Translations under genes and position numbers: made by a program
Source: Paracoccus maritimus
GTDB taxonomy: Bacteria; Pseudomonadota; Alphaproteobacteria; Rhodobacterales; Rhodobacteraceae
Reading direction: 5' to 3'
Assembly: GCF_025195095.1 (NCBI RefSeq)
Contig: NZ_JANAVZ010000002.1
Span: 491,882 to 555,881, forward strand
DNA: 64,000 nucleotides
Notes under the pieces: model-generated
What the model was told of the DNA's origin: nothing
The model's input: the letters and a program-made list of their open reading frames with translations, nothing else
The model's database searches: none
Part shown: positions 8,919 to 16,854 of the stretch, in pieces
Layout of the letters: each line of letters starts with the position of its first letter
Position numbering within the stretch: the stretch's first letter is position 1

Positions 8919-9790
8919 AGCCGCTTTTCGAAGAAGACATCGGGATAGGGATCGTCATTGAACCGCGCGATCTGGGTCCAGCCGCTGTGTCGATACATCG
9001 CGACCGCCTCGGGCAGTCGGCTATTCGTGTCCAGAAGCAGACGGGTGACGCCCTGCGCGCGCGCCGCCGTCTCGATCGCCGCCATCAGGCGCCGCGCCAA
9101 TCCAAGGCCGCGCGCGACTGGCGCGACCCAGACGCGCTTGACCTCGGCCGTGTCACCGCCATGCCCCTTCAGCCCGGCACATCCGACCGGCAGATCGTCG
9201 GACCACGCGATCAGGAACAGACCGCGCGGTGGCATCATGTCGCCCGCCTCGGGGTCGCAGGACAGGGACACGTCGAAGCCCTGATCGAAGCGGCGCGCAA
9301 GCTCTTCATAATATCGGCCAAGACAATGCAGGGCCGCGGGGGCGCGCGGATCCTCGGGCTTCAGCTCGATCCGGTCGCGCCCCAGCGCGGTCGCCACCAG
9401 ATCCATCGCCTCAAGCAGGGTATCCGCGCGCTTGTGTCGTTCCAGCACGCAGCGCGCCTGTTCGTCGGACAACGCCTCGTAGGCCTTGAATTCGGCCTGC
9501 CCTGCGGATGTCAGGGTGACCACGCGCCGTCGCGCATCCTGTGGATCGGCACTTAGTTTTATCAGCCCTTCGGATTCCAGGCTGCGCAGCAGCCTGCTCA
9601 TCAACCCGGTATCAAGCCCCAGATAGTCGCGGATCTCGGCGACCTCGCGCCGCCCCTTGCCGGCTGCGTTCAGCACCCGCGCCGCGCCAAGCGGACGGCC
9701 CCGCCCAAGGAACGACGCGTCCAGCGCCCCGACTTCCGTTGTGACGGCACGGCTGAATCGGCGAAAACGCCGGATCGGATCATCATGCAT
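8915..9790 (-). CDS. MarR-family regulator fused to GNAT acetyltransferase
   Basis: This 291-aa protein has an N-terminal winged-helix MarR domain (residues ~1-145, recognition region GLDTGLMSRLLRSLE) and a C-terminal GNAT domain (~150-291). The acetyl-CoA loop of the GNAT domain reads VARGLGLARRLM. Such fusions are a known protein type; substrate and ligand are unknown. Directly upstream is a 30-bp near-perfect palindrome, so it probably regulates itself. The gene is convergent with trkH and overlaps it by 4 bp at the stops. A role in sensing a small molecule and acetylating it, or a target protein, is speculative. Confidence 0.88.
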   Translation of the reverse strand: MHDDPIRRFRRFSRAVTTEVGALDASFLGRGRPLGAARVLNAAGKGRREVAEIRDYLGLDTGLMSRLLRSLESEGLIKLSADPQDARRRVVTLTSAGQAEFKAYEALSDEQARCVLERHKRADTLLEAMDLVATALGRDRIELKPEDPRAPAALHCLGRYYEELARRFDQGFDVSLSCDPEAGDMMPPRGLFLIAWSDDLPVGCAGLKGHGGDTAEVKRVWVAPVARGLGLARRLMAAIETAARAQGVTRLLLDTNSRLPEAVAMYRHSGWTQIARFNDDPYPDVFFEKRL

Positions 9791-9804
9791 CGAAAGCCCC
9801 GAAC

Positions 9805-9834
9805 AAATTTAGCTGACTTTAGTCAGCTAAATTT
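9805..9834. promoter_or_regulatory. 30-bp palindrome, likely operator of the MarR-GNAT gene
   Basis: Two 14-bp arms, AAATTTAGCTGACT and its reverse complement, are separated by a two-base centre; every pair except the central one matches. It sits 14 bp upstream of the ATG at 9790, where bound protein would block transcription start or ribosome loading. Because it lies between two genes on the same strand it could also act as a terminator of the upstream SPOR gene. MarR proteins bind such dyads, so the operator reading is preferred. Confidence 0.65.
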
Positions 9835-9853
9835 CCCCGGTGGATCGCCGATG

Positions 9854-11230
9854 TCAATCCACGGTCTGGGTCGGTGTCGCGGGTGCGGTCGCCGCAGCGT
9901 CGTTCGCCGCCGGCGCAACGCGGCTGAAACTGTCCGACAGCTCGGCCGCGATGCGCATCTGATCTTCTGCTTCGTTGGCGGGCCAGATCACGACGAAACC
10001 CTCGGCGCGGCCGTCGCGGACCCAGCCTTCTGCCAGACTGCGATGGTTTTCGTTGGCGCCTTCCAGCAGGATATGACCCCGTTCGATGGTGCGTTCGGGT
10101 TGCGGCACCCAGCCAAGCGCCGTCACCAGCCCTGACAGGTCCAGCAGCTCTTGCTGACCGCCGGGCTGGCTGAACAGGATCAGCGCCGCGCCCGAGCCGT
10201 CCTTCGGCCCATAGATCGACAAAGCCCGCTCTGCCCGGTCGAACTGCAGCTTGTCCATCGGCGCGTTGACCGAAAGTCCGGTCGCCTCATCCCGCAACGT
10301 GGTGAGACCCATCTCGCGCCGCCAGTCCTCGCGACGCTCGATCAACTTCTGCATCGCCGTGCCCTCGTCGGGCGAGACCCGCAATGCCGCCACCTCGCGT
10401 GCGATCGCCTCGCGGGTCACCGGCCCTGACTTGCCGTCGATCGCGCCATCATACCGGCCCGCCCAACGAAGGGCCCGCTGCACCTGATCCAGCGGCGGCA
10501 TGGTGGCGGGCTGATCCGGCGCAGCCGGCAGATCGGGTGTCTCTCCCGGTTCGATCGCCGTGCCCATCTCGGCTGCATCCGAGGCAAAGGCGTCGCGCGG
10601 CAGATCGCCGCTGGCCTTGAACGCCCCAAGCCAACCCTGTGCCGCGGCAGGCTCCAACGGGCCAAGCGCGACCGAAAACCAGCCGCCCGGCAACGACCAC
10701 AGCCCGGCATCGGGGAATTTCTCGCGCCATGTCCGCAACGCGGCCTCGGCATCGGTCCGTGATTGCAGCGATTGCAGGCGGATATAGCTGCCGGGCGGCG
10801 CAACATCGGCCTGGACGGTTACCTCTTCCGGGGACGCCGTTTCGGGCTCGGAATCGTCCTGCGCCGCACCATCGGTCGTCTCTTCGGCGTCGCTTTCGGA
10901 TACGGCGTCTTCACCCTCGCCTTCGAACGGCGTCAGCGCGACCGATCCGCCCGGTACAGCCACGAAGCTGTCTTGCGGGATCTGCCGCGACGCCTTGAGT
11001 GCCGCCAGACGTGCCTCGGCCTCGTCCGGGCTCAGCGGTCCAAGACCGATCGCGACCCATCCGCGCGGCAGCGGAAACGTCACGACGTCATCGAACTGCG
11101 CGCCCCATGTCGCCGCCGCCTGTGCGGCCGCATCGCCGCCGCGCTTGGCTTCGATCCGGATCACCGCGTCCTGCGCGAACCCCGCGACCGGCAGGACCAC
11201 CGCCAGCACCATGACACCCAAACGCCGCAT
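9854..11230 (-). CDS. Secreted SPOR / peptidoglycan-binding protein
   Basis: This is a 458-aa exported protein with a clear signal peptide (hydrophobic core to residue ~19, cleavage near GFAQD). Two SPOR-like repeats are visible at roughly residues 22-95 and 150-215, each with a G-W-x-V/S-hA-LGPL core. They are separated by an acidic Glu/Asp/Ser linker. A peptidoglycan-binding-1-like segment follows (about 245-275, VQRALRWAGRYDGAIDGKSG). The C-terminal part (~310-430) is a further globular domain I do not recognise. SPOR domains bind denuded glycan strands at division sites, so an envelope or division role is likely. The neighbours do not add to this. Confidence 0.75.
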   Translation of the reverse strand: MRRLGVMVLAVVLPVAGFAQDAVIRIEAKRGGDAAAQAAATWGAQFDDVVTFPLPRGWVAIGLGPLSPDEAEARLAALKASRQIPQDSFVAVPGGSVALTPFEGEGEDAVSESDAEETTDGAAQDDSEPETASPEEVTVQADVAPPGSYIRLQSLQSRTDAEAALRTWREKFPDAGLWSLPGGWFSVALGPLEPAAAQGWLGAFKASGDLPRDAFASDAAEMGTAIEPGETPDLPAAPDQPATMPPLDQVQRALRWAGRYDGAIDGKSGPVTREAIAREVAALRVSPDEGTAMQKLIERREDWRREMGLTTLRDEATGLSVNAPMDKLQFDRAERALSIYGPKDGSGAALILFSQPGGQQELLDLSGLVTALGWVPQPERTIERGHILLEGANENHRSLAEGWVRDGRAEGFVVIWPANEAEDQMRIAAELSDSFSRVAPAANDAAATAPATPTQTVD

Positions 11231-11280
11231 TCCGCACTCCTTCCCGGCCCTGTCCGCCGGTCCTGCCCAGTGGGCCTTTA

Positions 11281-11309
11281 TTGACCCTGTCCGATGCCGC
11301 GCCTAGAAG
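11281..11309 (+). promoter_or_regulatory. Sigma-70-type promoter of the glyQ operon
   Basis: TTGACC (11281-11286) and TAGAAG (11304-11309) are separated by 17 bp and lie 41 bp before the glyQ ATG. A short hairpin (CGCGCCT / AGGCGCG, 11298-11314) overlaps the -10. Confidence 0.5.
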
Positions 11310-11349
11310 GCGCGAAAGCTTTGCCTGATCTACGCAAAAGGATGGCCCG

Positions 11350-12273
11350 ATGACCAGCCCCAACCGACCCCGCAGCTTTCAGGAGATCATCCTGCGCCTG
11401 CAGACCTACTGGGCGGGTCAGGGCTGCGCGGTGCTGCAACCCTATGACATGGAAGTGGGCGCCGGCACGTTCCATCCGGCCACGACCCTGCGCGCGCTTG
11501 GCGGAAAAAGCTGGGCTGCGGCCTATGTCCAGCCGTCGCGCCGGCCCACCGATGGCCGCTACGGCGACAATCCCAACCGTCTGCAGCACTACTATCAGTA
11601 TCAGGTCATCATCAAACCCAGTCCCGCGAACCTGCAAGAGCTGTATCTGGGCAGCCTGCGCGCCATCGGTCTGGACCCGATGGTTCACGACGTGCGCTTT
11701 GTCGAGGATGATTGGGAAAGCCCGACGCTTGGCGCCTGGGGCCTGGGATGGGAAGTCTGGTGCGACGGGATGGAAGTCAGCCAGTTCACCTATTTCCAGC
11801 AGGTCGGCGGCCACGATTGCAAACCGGTCTCGGGCGAGCTGACCTACGGGCTTGAACGACTGGCAATGTATGTGCTGGGGGCCGAACATGTGATGGACAT
11901 GCCCTTCAACGACCCCGACGCGGCCATTCCGCTCAGCTATGGTGACATCTTTCGCCAGACCGAACAGGAATATTCGCGCTGGAACTTCGATCAGGCCGAC
12001 ACCGACACGCTGTTTCAGCATTTCAAGGATGCCGAGGCCGAGTGCGCCCGCATCATCGCCGCCGCCGACACCGACAGCGCCGGCCGGCGCATCCCGATGG
12101 CGCATCCGGCCTATGATCAGTGCATCAAGGCCAGCCACATCTTCAACCTGCTGGACGCGCGCGGGGTCATCAGCGTGACCGAGCGGCAGGCCTATATCGG
12201 CCGCGTCCGTGCGCTGGCGAAATCCTGTGCGGACCTGTTCCTGACCACCGATGCCGCTGGGGCGACAGCGTGA
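11350..12273 (+). CDS. glyQ: Glycyl-tRNA synthetase alpha subunit
   Basis: This is the catalytic subunit of the alpha2beta2 glycyl-tRNA synthetase, 307 aa, the usual length. It opens with the family sequence [18 protein letters not shown]. It also contains [20 protein letters not shown] and YGLERLAMY, the class II core motifs of GlyQ. It charges tRNA-Gly with glycine in the cytoplasm. It heads a three-gene operon with overlapping junctions (GTGA with the next gene, then TGATG with glyS). The annotated ATG follows AAAAGG. Confidence 0.97.
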   Translation: MTSPNRPRSFQEIILRLQTYWAGQGCAVLQPYDMEVGAGTFHPATTLRALGGKSWAAAYVQPSRRPTDGRYGDNPNRLQHYYQYQVIIKPSPANLQELYLGSLRAIGLDPMVHDVRFVEDDWESPTLGAWGLGWEVWCDGMEVSQFTYFQQVGGHDCKPVSGELTYGLERLAMYVLGAEHVMDMPFNDPDAAIPLSYGDIFRQTEQEYSRWNFDQADTDTLFQHFKDAEAECARIIAAADTDSAGRRIPMAHPAYDQCIKASHIFNLLDARGVISVTERQAYIGRVRALAKSCADLFLTTDAAGATA

Positions 12274-12749
12274 ACTGGGGCAAGATCGCCACGATCGCGC
12301 TGGTGCTGGCCTCCGTCGGGGCGGGGGCCGGGGTCTGGTATGCGCAGGAATACGGCTTCTATGACCGGATCGAGGATGGCACCCCGGAATCGGTCGTGCT
12401 GATCCAGACATCGGACGGGCCGGTCCGGCTGGACATGATCGGCTTCGACGGGATCGACGCCGACAGCTCGCCCATCCGCTGGCGCGCCTGTTTCCGCATC
12501 GAGGGCGAATGGCCCGACGACGCGGTGCCCTTCGACGGTGCCACCCCCCTGAACGGCCCGAACTGGTTCGATTGCTATGACGCCGCGCAGATCGGCGCCG
12601 ACCTGGAGCGCGGCGCCGCACGCGCCGTCCTCAGCCAGTCCGAGATCCGGCCCGATGTGGACCGCGTTCTTGCGGTTTATCCCGACGGCCGCGCCTATGG
12701 CTGGCACCAATTCAACGACAAGACCCCGGAACGCGGAGTGATGGACTGA
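12270..12749 (+). CDS. DUF6446-like single-pass membrane protein between glyQ and glyS
   Basis: This is a 159-aa protein that starts at GTG 12270, overlapping the glyQ stop (GTGA). Residues ~5-24 ([20 protein letters not shown]) form one N-terminal membrane anchor. The rest is a periplasmic, Asp/Trp-containing domain with two Cys (WRACFR and WFDCYD). Its position between glyQ and glyS is typical of Rhodobacteraceae, where it is a conserved protein of unknown function. It has no resemblance to tRNA synthetases. Translational coupling on both sides suggests it is made with GlyRS, but no functional link is known to me. Confidence 0.75.
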   Translation: MNWGKIATIALVLASVGAGAGVWYAQEYGFYDRIEDGTPESVVLIQTSDGPVRLDMIGFDGIDADSSPIRWRACFRIEGEWPDDAVPFDGATPLNGPNWFDCYDAAQIGADLERGAARAVLSQSEIRPDVDRVLAVYPDGRAYGWHQFNDKTPERGVMD

Positions 12750-15064
12750 TGCCCGATTTGCTGATCGAACTCTTCAGCGAGGAAATCCCCGCCCGCATGC
12801 AGGCCCGCGCCGCCGACGACCTGAAGCGGCTGATCACCGATGGGTTGGTCGAGGCCGGGCTGACCTATGCCAGCGCGGGCGCGTTCAGCACCCCGCGCCG
12901 GCTGACGCTGGCGGTCGAGGGGCTGACGGCAGGCAGCCCCACCACGCGCGAGGAACGCAAGGGTCCGCGCACCGACGCGCCCGAAAAGGCGCTGGAAGGG
13001 TTTCTGCGGTCCACCGGGCTGAGCCGCGATCAGCTTGAGGTCCGCGACGACAAGAAGGGCCAGGTCTGGTTCGCCACCATCGAAAAACCCGGCCGCCCCG
13101 CCGCCGAAATCGTGGCAGAGATTCTGGACGGCACGATCCGCAACTTCCCCTGGCCCAAATCCATGCGCTGGGGCACGGGCGTCCTGCGCTGGGTCCGCCC
13201 GCTGCATTCGATCCTGTGCATCCTCAGCGACGAATCCGGCGCGACCGTCGTGCCACTGACGGTCGAGGGCATCACCGCAGGCGACAGCACCCGCGGGCAT
13301 CGCTTCATGGCGCCGGATGCCTTCACCGTCACCGGCTTCGACGATTACGCCGCCAAGCTGCGCCGCGCCCGCGTCATGCTGGACCCCGCGGAACGGCGCG
13401 AGGCGATCCGCAGCCAGGCCGACAACCTAGCCTTCGCGCGGGGCTGGGAAATCGTCGCGGATGACGGGTTGGTGTCCGAGGTCGCGGGCCTTGTCGAATG
13501 GCCGGTGCCGCTGATGGGCGTGATCGAGGACCGCTTTCTGGACCTGCCGCCCGAGGTGCTGCAGACCTCGATGAAGGAGCACCAGAAATTCTTCTCGGCC
13601 CGCAACCCGAAGACCGGCCGGATCGAAGGCTTTGTCACCGTCGCCAACATCGAAACACAGGATGATGGCGCGACGATCCTGGCCGGCAACCAGCGTGTGC
13701 TGGCCGCCCGCCTGTCGGATGCCGCCTTCTTCTGGGAAAACGACCTGCGCGAGGCAAAATCGGGCATGCAGGCCTGGGCCGAGGGCCTGAAATCGGTGAC
13801 CTTCCACAACAAGCTGGGCAGCCAGGCCGACCGCATCGCCCGCATCGCCGCGCTTTCCCGCGAGATCGCGCCATTGGTCGGTGCCGATCCCGATCAGGCC
13901 GAACAGGGCGCGAAGCTGGCCAAGCTGGACCTGCGCAGCGCCATGGTCGGCGAGTTTCCGGAACTGCAGGGGATCATGGGCCGCTACTATGCGCTGGCTG
14001 CGGGCGAGCCGGAGGCAGTGGCGGACGCCGCAAGCGACCATTACTCGCCGCTTGGGCCTTCGGACACGGTGCCGACCGCGCCGGTCTCGGTCGCTGTCGC
14101 CCTGGCGGACAAGATCGACACGCTGACCGGGTTCTGGGCGATTGACGAGAAGCCGACAGGATCGAAGGATCCCTATGCGCTGCGTCGTTCGGCGTTGGGG
14201 GTTATTCGGCTGATTACTGCGAATATAGCATCCTTGTCGCTTAGGCGCACAATTAGCAATTCGTTGTCTGCAACGTGGTACGAGCCACGTCTAGCCTTCG
14301 ACATAGGCGTCAGCAGCGTAACGCCGTTGGCCGCCGCGAAAGACTGGACACAACTCGTCACAATTGACGACGGCAACGACGAAATTCACTATTCGATGAA
14401 TTTTCCGGACTTTAAACGGGCGCTTCTGGAGAATCGCGTGACCGAAATGGGGCAAATCTGGTTCGAGAACCAGTTAAACGATCCGCTTCAGGACGATGAA
14501 CGTAAGGTTTCCGGAGATGGTCGACTGGAAAAGACTACAGAAGACCTCCTTGCCTTCCTCCACGACCGCCTGAAGGTCCATCTCCGCGACCAGGGCATCC
14601 GCCACGACATTATCGACGCCGTCCTCGCCCAGCCCGGCAATGACGATCTGGTGCAGGTCGTCAATCGCGCCACCGCGCTGAACGACATGCTGGCGACCGA
14701 GGATGGAAAGAACCTGACCCAGGGCCTCAAGCGCGCCAGCAATATCCTGTCGCAGGCCGAGGAAAAGGACGGCGTCGAATACAGCTTTGGTGCGGATGCG
14801 AAATTCGCGGAAACCGACGAGGAACGCGCGCTGTTCGCCGCGCTGGACACCGCCGAACCGGCGATCAGGAAAGCCATGGCCGCTGAGGATTTCCCTGCCG
14901 CGATGGCCGCCATCGCCGGTCTGCGCGCGCCTATCGACGCCTTCTTCGATGCGGTTCAGGTCAACAGCGACAATCAGATCCTGCGCCGCAACCGCCTGAA
15001 CCTGCTGTCGCGGATCCGCGATGCCGGCCGCCAGATTGCGGATTTCGGTCGGATTCAGGACTGA
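12749..15064 (+). CDS. glyS: Glycyl-tRNA synthetase beta subunit, with in-frame insertion
   Basis: This is the tRNA-binding beta subunit (771 aa) of glycyl-tRNA synthetase. It opens with LLIELFSEEIPARMQ and carries the conserved GSKDPYALRR and HDRLKVHLRDQG blocks of the HD-like and C-terminal anticodon-binding regions. It is about 80 residues longer than E. coli GlyS (689 aa). The excess lies between those two blocks (about residues 490-598), where base composition and codon use change abruptly. The frame stays open throughout and conserved sequence resumes on both sides, so this is an insertion, not a frameshift. The start overlaps the previous stop (TGATG). Confidence 0.95.
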   Translation: MPDLLIELFSEEIPARMQARAADDLKRLITDGLVEAGLTYASAGAFSTPRRLTLAVEGLTAGSPTTREERKGPRTDAPEKALEGFLRSTGLSRDQLEVRDDKKGQVWFATIEKPGRPAAEIVAEILDGTIRNFPWPKSMRWGTGVLRWVRPLHSILCILSDESGATVVPLTVEGITAGDSTRGHRFMAPDAFTVTGFDDYAAKLRRARVMLDPAERREAIRSQADNLAFARGWEIVADDGLVSEVAGLVEWPVPLMGVIEDRFLDLPPEVLQTSMKEHQKFFSARNPKTGRIEGFVTVANIETQDDGATILAGNQRVLAARLSDAAFFWENDLREAKSGMQAWAEGLKSVTFHNKLGSQADRIARIAALSREIAPLVGADPDQAEQGAKLAKLDLRSAMVGEFPELQGIMGRYYALAAGEPEAVADAASDHYSPLGPSDTVPTAPVSVAVALADKIDTLTGFWAIDEKPTGSKDPYALRRSALGVIRLITANIASLSLRRTISNSLSATWYEPRLAFDIGVSSVTPLAAAKDWTQLVTIDDGNDEIHYSMNFPDFKRALLENRVTEMGQIWFENQLNDPLQDDERKVSGDGRLEKTTEDLLAFLHDRLKVHLRDQGIRHDIIDAVLAQPGNDDLVQVVNRATALNDMLATEDGKNLTQGLKRASNILSQAEEKDGVEYSFGADAKFAETDEERALFAALDTAEPAIRKAMAAEDFPAAMAAIAGLRAPIDAFFDAVQVNSDNQILRRNRLNLLSRIRDAGRQIADFGRIQD
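14216..14540 (+). other. Low-GC in-frame insertion within glyS
   Basis: Between the conserved ALGVIRLI and DLLAFLHDR blocks of GlyS there are ~105 residues where E. coli has roughly 30. By hand count 14201-14540 is about 51% G+C, against ~65% around it, and it uses AT-ending codons (ata, tta, aat, ttt) that are rare elsewhere. The encoded stretch (NIASLSLRRTISNSLS... to ...GRLEKTTE) matches no domain I know. No direct repeats or splice-type motifs mark the edges, so it does not look like an intein. Confidence 0.7.
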
Positions 15065-15130
15065 CGGGCTGAAAAACACCCCGTCGGGCACGCGGAAGAC
15101 AAACCCCGCGCCGTCAGGCGCTGATCGTGT

Positions 15131-15152
15131 CGCGCCGCCTTTTGGCGGCGCG
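15131..15152. terminator. Hairpin between convergent glyS and aldolase genes
   Basis: A perfect 9-bp stem CGCGCCGCC / GGCGGCGCG closes a TTTT loop in the 101-bp gap between two convergent genes. There is no U-tract on either side, so efficiency is uncertain. Confidence 0.5.
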
Positions 15153-15165
15153 TCCATATGGTTGA

Positions 15166-16092
15166 TCAGGCGCCTTGGTAGATCTCGACCAGCTTGGCCA
15201 GCATGTCCAGCGCATCCTCGCGCGACCGCTGGAAGCTGTTGCGCCCGATGATCGATCCGTTGCCACCGCCGTCGCGGATCGCCCGCGCGTCGTCATAGAC
15301 TGCGTCCGCACCCTTGGCCGCCCCGCCCGAGAACACCACGATCCGGCGCCCGCCGAAGCTTGCGTCCATGCAGTGCCGCACGCGGGCGGCCTGGGACGCG
15401 ATGTCGATGGCCTTGTCCTCGTAGACCTTCTTGGCCTCGGGCAGCATCAGGTGGTCTGTGGACAGCTTGATCTTGATGATATGGGCGCCGATCAGCGCCG
15501 CGATCTGGGCCGCATAGGCCGCGATGTCGATGGCGGTTTCGCCGTCCTTGGTGATCGCCTCGCCGCGCGGATAGGACCAGATCACCGTCGCCACGCCCTT
15601 GGCGGCGGCCTCGCGGCGCATCTCGACGATCTCTTCGAACATGTCCAGCGCCATGTCCGACCCCGGATAGATGGTAAAGCCGATCGCCGCGCAGCCAAGT
15701 CGCAGCGCGTCATCGACGCTGGCAGTGATCGCCTGGTTCTTGCCCGCCGTATTCGACATCAGGCTGTTGGCGCTGTTCACCTTGAGGATCGTCGGGATCT
15801 GGCCGGCAAAGCTGTCGGCACCGGCCTCGATCATCCCCAGCGGCGCGGCATAGGCGTTCAGCCCCGCGTCGATCGCCAGCTGATAGTGGTAATGCGGATC
15901 ATAGCCTGCAGGGTTAGGGGCAAAGCTGCGCGCCGGGCCATGCTCGAACCCCTGATCGACGGGCAGGATGATCATCTTGCCGGTTCCGGCCAGCTTGCCG
16001 GTCATCAGCATCCGCGCAAGCTGCGCCTTCACCCCCGGCGTCTCGCCCTCGTAATTGGCCAGAATCCGCCGCACCGTATCGGTCATCTGCAT
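15166..16092 (-). CDS. Class I fructose-bisphosphate aldolase (DhnA/FbaB type)
   Basis: This is a 308-aa TIM-barrel aldolase that splits fructose-1,6-bisphosphate into two triose phosphates. Family signs are VDQGFEHGPARSF at the N-terminus, the strand IIKIKLS carrying the Schiff-base lysine, and the phosphate-binding FSGGAAKG near the C-terminus. There are three close in-frame ATGs. The one at 16090-16092 is preferred because GGAG lies 9 bases before it, whereas the ATG at 16101 would be fused directly to the ribosome site. Pgk is encoded nearby on the same strand but is separated by an opposing small gene, so it is not in the same transcript. Confidence 0.93.
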   Translation of the reverse strand: MQMTDTVRRILANYEGETPGVKAQLARMLMTGKLAGTGKMIILPVDQGFEHGPARSFAPNPAGYDPHYHYQLAIDAGLNAYAAPLGMIEAGADSFAGQIPTILKVNSANSLMSNTAGKNQAITASVDDALRLGCAAIGFTIYPGSDMALDMFEEIVEMRREAAAKGVATVIWSYPRGEAITKDGETAIDIAAYAAQIAALIGAHIIKIKLSTDHLMLPEAKKVYEDKAIDIASQAARVRHCMDASFGGRRIVVFSGGAAKGADAVYDDARAIRDGGGNGSIIGRNSFQRSREDALDMLAKLVEIYQGA

Positions 16093-16236
16093 GGATAACA
16101 TCTCCTCTGTGTTGGCGTTTCCATAGCATGCACATGGCCGGTGACAACGCTGTTGACGCTAACAAAACCCCCGCATCTTCCACCGCTTTCGGAATCCGCG
16201 CACCGCCCTGATCCGCGTCCGGCGATTCATAAAACC

Positions 16237-16244
16237 TTAACCAT
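16237..16244 (+). promoter_or_regulatory. CtrA half-site-like TTAACCAT
   Basis: The octamer TTAACCAT matches the half-site bound by CtrA in alphaproteobacteria and lies 76 bp before the next start codon, in an AT-rich stretch (16229-16300). A full TTAA-N7-TTAA box is not present. A chance match is possible. Confidence 0.3.
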
Positions 16245-16312
16245 TAATGGATCGTCTTAAGCGGGTTTATATGCCTAGCTGAATATGAGGGCTTATTTCG
16301 AAAGGAGATATG

Positions 16313-16762
16313 ATGATTAGCAATTCGTCCCTCGGGCATTTCCAACTGCCGTTGTTCGGCCTTCAGGCGAACGCTTCGGCGACCGATATCGGCGCCGATC
16401 AGCGCAGCGTATTCCTGCGACCGATCACCGCTGTCGGGGCAACCACCGAACTGCCCGCAGCCGAGGTCGTCCAGCCCGGCGAAAAGAAGACGGCACCGAT
16501 GGCTTTCGACAAGTGGATGGACACGGTGCTAATCTACCGGAACGCCGCGCTGCGCAACGAGGCCCGTCAGGCCGAGGCTGATGGCGCGCCCCCGGTGTCG
16601 CCCCAGGATGGTCTCGGCGGCGATCAGGCCACGATCGAACCGCCCACCACCGAAAAGAGCACAGCGGCCGCAGACGGCGAAGACGCGCCTTCGCAGGACG
16701 ACGTGTCATCGGATCCGCAGCCAAGCGGCAATGGGGGATTGTTGAAGCTGTTGCTTGGCTGA
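16313..16762 (+). CDS. Small orphan protein, unknown function
   Basis: I do not recognise this 149-aa protein. It is soluble, without signal peptide or membrane segment. Residues ~1-60 are mixed, a short amphipathic stretch follows (AFDKWMDTVLIYRNAALRNE, ~63-82), and the last 60 residues are an acidic, Pro/Ser/Thr-rich tail ending in GGLLKLLLG. Two ATGs are adjacent; AAAGGAG at 16301-16307 is 5 bases from the second (16313), which I prefer. A strong terminator follows. The clear ribosome site, promoter-like AT-rich leader and terminator argue that it is a real single-gene unit. Confidence 0.65.
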   Translation: MISNSSLGHFQLPLFGLQANASATDIGADQRSVFLRPITAVGATTELPAAEVVQPGEKKTAPMAFDKWMDTVLIYRNAALRNEARQAEADGAPPVSPQDGLGGDQATIEPPTTEKSTAAADGEDAPSQDDVSSDPQPSGNGGLLKLLLG

Positions 16763-16784
16763 TCCGAGGCACGGACATGAACAA

Positions 16785-16810
16785 GGGGCGGATAGCGCCG
16801 CCCCTTTCTT
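16785..16810 (+). terminator. Rho-independent terminator after the orphan gene
   Basis: A 7-bp GC stem GGGGCGG / CCGCCCC (loop ATAGCG) is followed by TTTCTT. It also separates this gene from the convergent pgk. Confidence 0.8.
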
Positions 16811-16854
16811 GTGATCGCTCTGACCGCGCGCGGCAGCGAACCGGCTCGCGGCGG

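Noticed and set aside
11298..11314. Hairpin before glyQ as a T-box or other riboswitch
   Set aside because: It is only a 7-bp stem overlapping the likely -10. T-box control is not expected in this group and no specifier-loop structure is visible.
14201..14560. Frameshift, pseudogene or intein in glyS
   Set aside because: Frame and conserved sequence continue on both sides with no stop. There are no intein splice residues (Cys/Ser start, His-Asn end) at the edges.
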